From contig CAMWQZ010000002.1 of the NCBI GenBank assembly GCA_947176515.1, forward strand, positions 1-16,303: 16,303 nt of DNA, given 5' to 3'. The notes below the pieces were generated by a model. The model saw only the letters and a program-made list of their open reading frames with translations. It searched no databases and was not told where the DNA came from. Below, piece after piece: positions 15,365 to 16,303 of the stretch; position 1 is the stretch's first letter, and each line of letters starts with the position of its first letter. Position numbers and translations under genes: made by a program. Origin of the DNA: an uncultured Bacteroidales bacterium (GTDB taxonomy: Bacteria > Bacteroidota > Bacteroidia > Bacteroidales > Muribaculaceae).

Positions 15365-16303
15365 ATGGATACTAAATACTCAATAATCATACCCGTCTAT
15401 AACCGCATTGACGAAGTTCGTGACTTGCTGACGAGCCTCGAACAGCAGACAGCCAAAAACTTTGAAGTCATCATAGTCGAGGACGGCTCTACCGAGCGAT
15501 GCGACCATGTGGTCGAAGATGCAAAATCTCGTGGCCTAAATGTCAGATACTTTTACAAAGAAAACGAGGGTCGCTCGATTGCCAGAAATTATGGTCTCGA
15601 GCGTGCTGACGGCGATTACTTCATCTTCTTTGATTCTGATTGCGTTATCCCCCCCTCATATTTCGAAACTGTAGACCGTGAACTAAGTAAAAACCACCTT
15701 GATTGCTTTGGCGGACCTGACGCAGCTCATGACTCGTTTTCTGATGTCCAGAAAGCCATCAACTATTCAATGACATCATTTCTCACCACAGGCGGCATAC
15801 GTGGGGGCAAAATCAATCTCGAAAAATTTGTTCCGCGCACCTTCAATATGGGCTTCTCTCGCAAGGTTTACGATAAAGTCGGCGGCTTCAGGGAAATGTT
15901 TTCCGAGGATATTGACATGAGCACTCGCATCAAGCAGGCCGGCTTCTCAATCGGTTTAATTCGTCAGGCGCCGGTCTGGCATAAACGACGCATTGATTTG
16001 CGTAAATTTCTCCGTCAGGTCTACGTGTTCGGCATGTCGCGCATCACATTGAAGCTACTTTATCCCGACTCTCTGAAACTCGTCCACTGCTTGCCTGCAG
16101 TATTCGTGTTAGGCTGTGTAGCCCTAATCCTTTTAGCCATTTTTGTTTCCCGTTGGTTCTTACTGCCATTAGCTATCTATTTTTTATTGGTTCTTTTAGG
16201 CGCAGTTATCTCAACCAGAAGTTTAAAAATCGGACTCCTTGCCGTTCCGGCAGCCGCCATTCAACTCGGAGGTTATGGCTGTGGTTTTATCAAGGCATAT
16301 TTC
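15365..16303 (+). CDS. Family 2 glycosyltransferase, membrane-anchored (3' end outside window)
   Basis: An open frame starts at ATG 15365, 12 nt after the nspC stop codon, and stays open for 313 codons to the window edge. The N-terminus is a GT-A fold: YSIIIPVYNR (5-14), VEDGS (38-42), SIARNYGLERADGDY (71-85) and the metal-binding DSD (90-92, in FFDSDCV). An acceptor-side SEDIDMSTRI (180-189) carries the likely catalytic acidic residue, and a RQVYVFGMSR segment follows. Three hydrophobic segments (about 239-261, 264-283, 288-306) indicate membrane anchoring, so it probably works at the inner face of the cytoplasmic membrane on a lipid-linked or surface glycan. The sugar donor and acceptor are unknown. 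It may continue beyond the window for only a short distance. Confidence 0.9.
   Translation, partial: MDTKYSIIIPVYNRIDEVRDLLTSLEQQTAKNFEVIIVEDGSTERCDHVVEDAKSRGLNVRYFYKENEGRSIARNYGLERADGDYFIFFDSDCVIPPSYFETVDRELSKNHLDCFGGPDAAHDSFSDVQKAINYSMTSFLTTGGIRGGKINLEKFVPRTFNMGFSRKVYDKVGGFREMFSEDIDMSTRIKQAGFSIGLIRQAPVWHKRRIDLRKFLRQVYVFGMSRITLKLLYPDSLKLVHCLPAVFVLGCVALILLAIFVSRWFLLPLAIYFLLVLLGAVISTRSLKIGLLAVPAAAIQLGGYGCGFIKAYF

Overview
This window looks like a chromosomal segment from a member of the Bacteroidales, probably Muribaculaceae-like. That placement is an inference from three things: AT-rich intergenic regions carrying TAnnTTTG-type -7 boxes, almost no Shine-Dalgarno sequences, and a gene set with Bacteroidetes-style families (DUF5606, DUF4250, short MenE, FGYR-type Crp/Fnr regulator). 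Almost the whole window is coding, and most of it is housekeeping. I see no tRNA or rRNA gene, CRISPR array, prophage or insertion sequence.

Layout. Positions 1-673 hold the 3' end of a TPR-repeat gene. It meets tail-to-tail a minus-strand operon, YIP1-like membrane protein - smpB - mltG (2702 to 683), with 2-bp spacing and a 4-bp overlap between its genes. A divergent promoter region (2703-2834) separates this operon from a plus-strand DUF5606 gene. A long nested inverted repeat (3296-3376) lies between that gene and an exported alpha/beta hydrolase (3410-4420). The central block (4492-9009) is a compact menaquinone operon, menD-menB-menC-menE, with genes overlapping or abutting. The end of menE overlaps, tail-to-tail, a Crp/Fnr-type regulator on the minus strand (8990-9691). 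Next come a minus-strand pair, a polyprenyl synthetase followed by a TatD-type metallohydrolase (11573 to 9840). A second divergent promoter region (11574-11706) leads to a plus-strand run: DUF4250 small protein, UvrD/PcrA helicase, carboxynorspermidine decarboxylase (nspC), and a family 2 glycosyltransferase that runs off the right edge.

How the genes fit together. MenD, MenB, MenC and MenE cover naphthoquinone ring synthesis from isochorismate to DHNA-CoA, except for the MenH step. MenF, MenA and a MenH candidate are not visible here. The polyprenyl synthetase could supply an isoprenoid side chain, but it is a separate transcription unit. The right-hand genes overlap by 1 nt or lie 12 nt apart, which suggests co-transcription without an obvious shared pathway.

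The most unusual non-coding signals are the REP/BIME-like double palindrome at 3296-3376 and a perfect 12-bp inverted repeat inside the 5' end of menC (7062-7092). I did not find a convincing new multi-gene system. The least explained elements are the REP-like repeat and the DUF4250-helicase pair.
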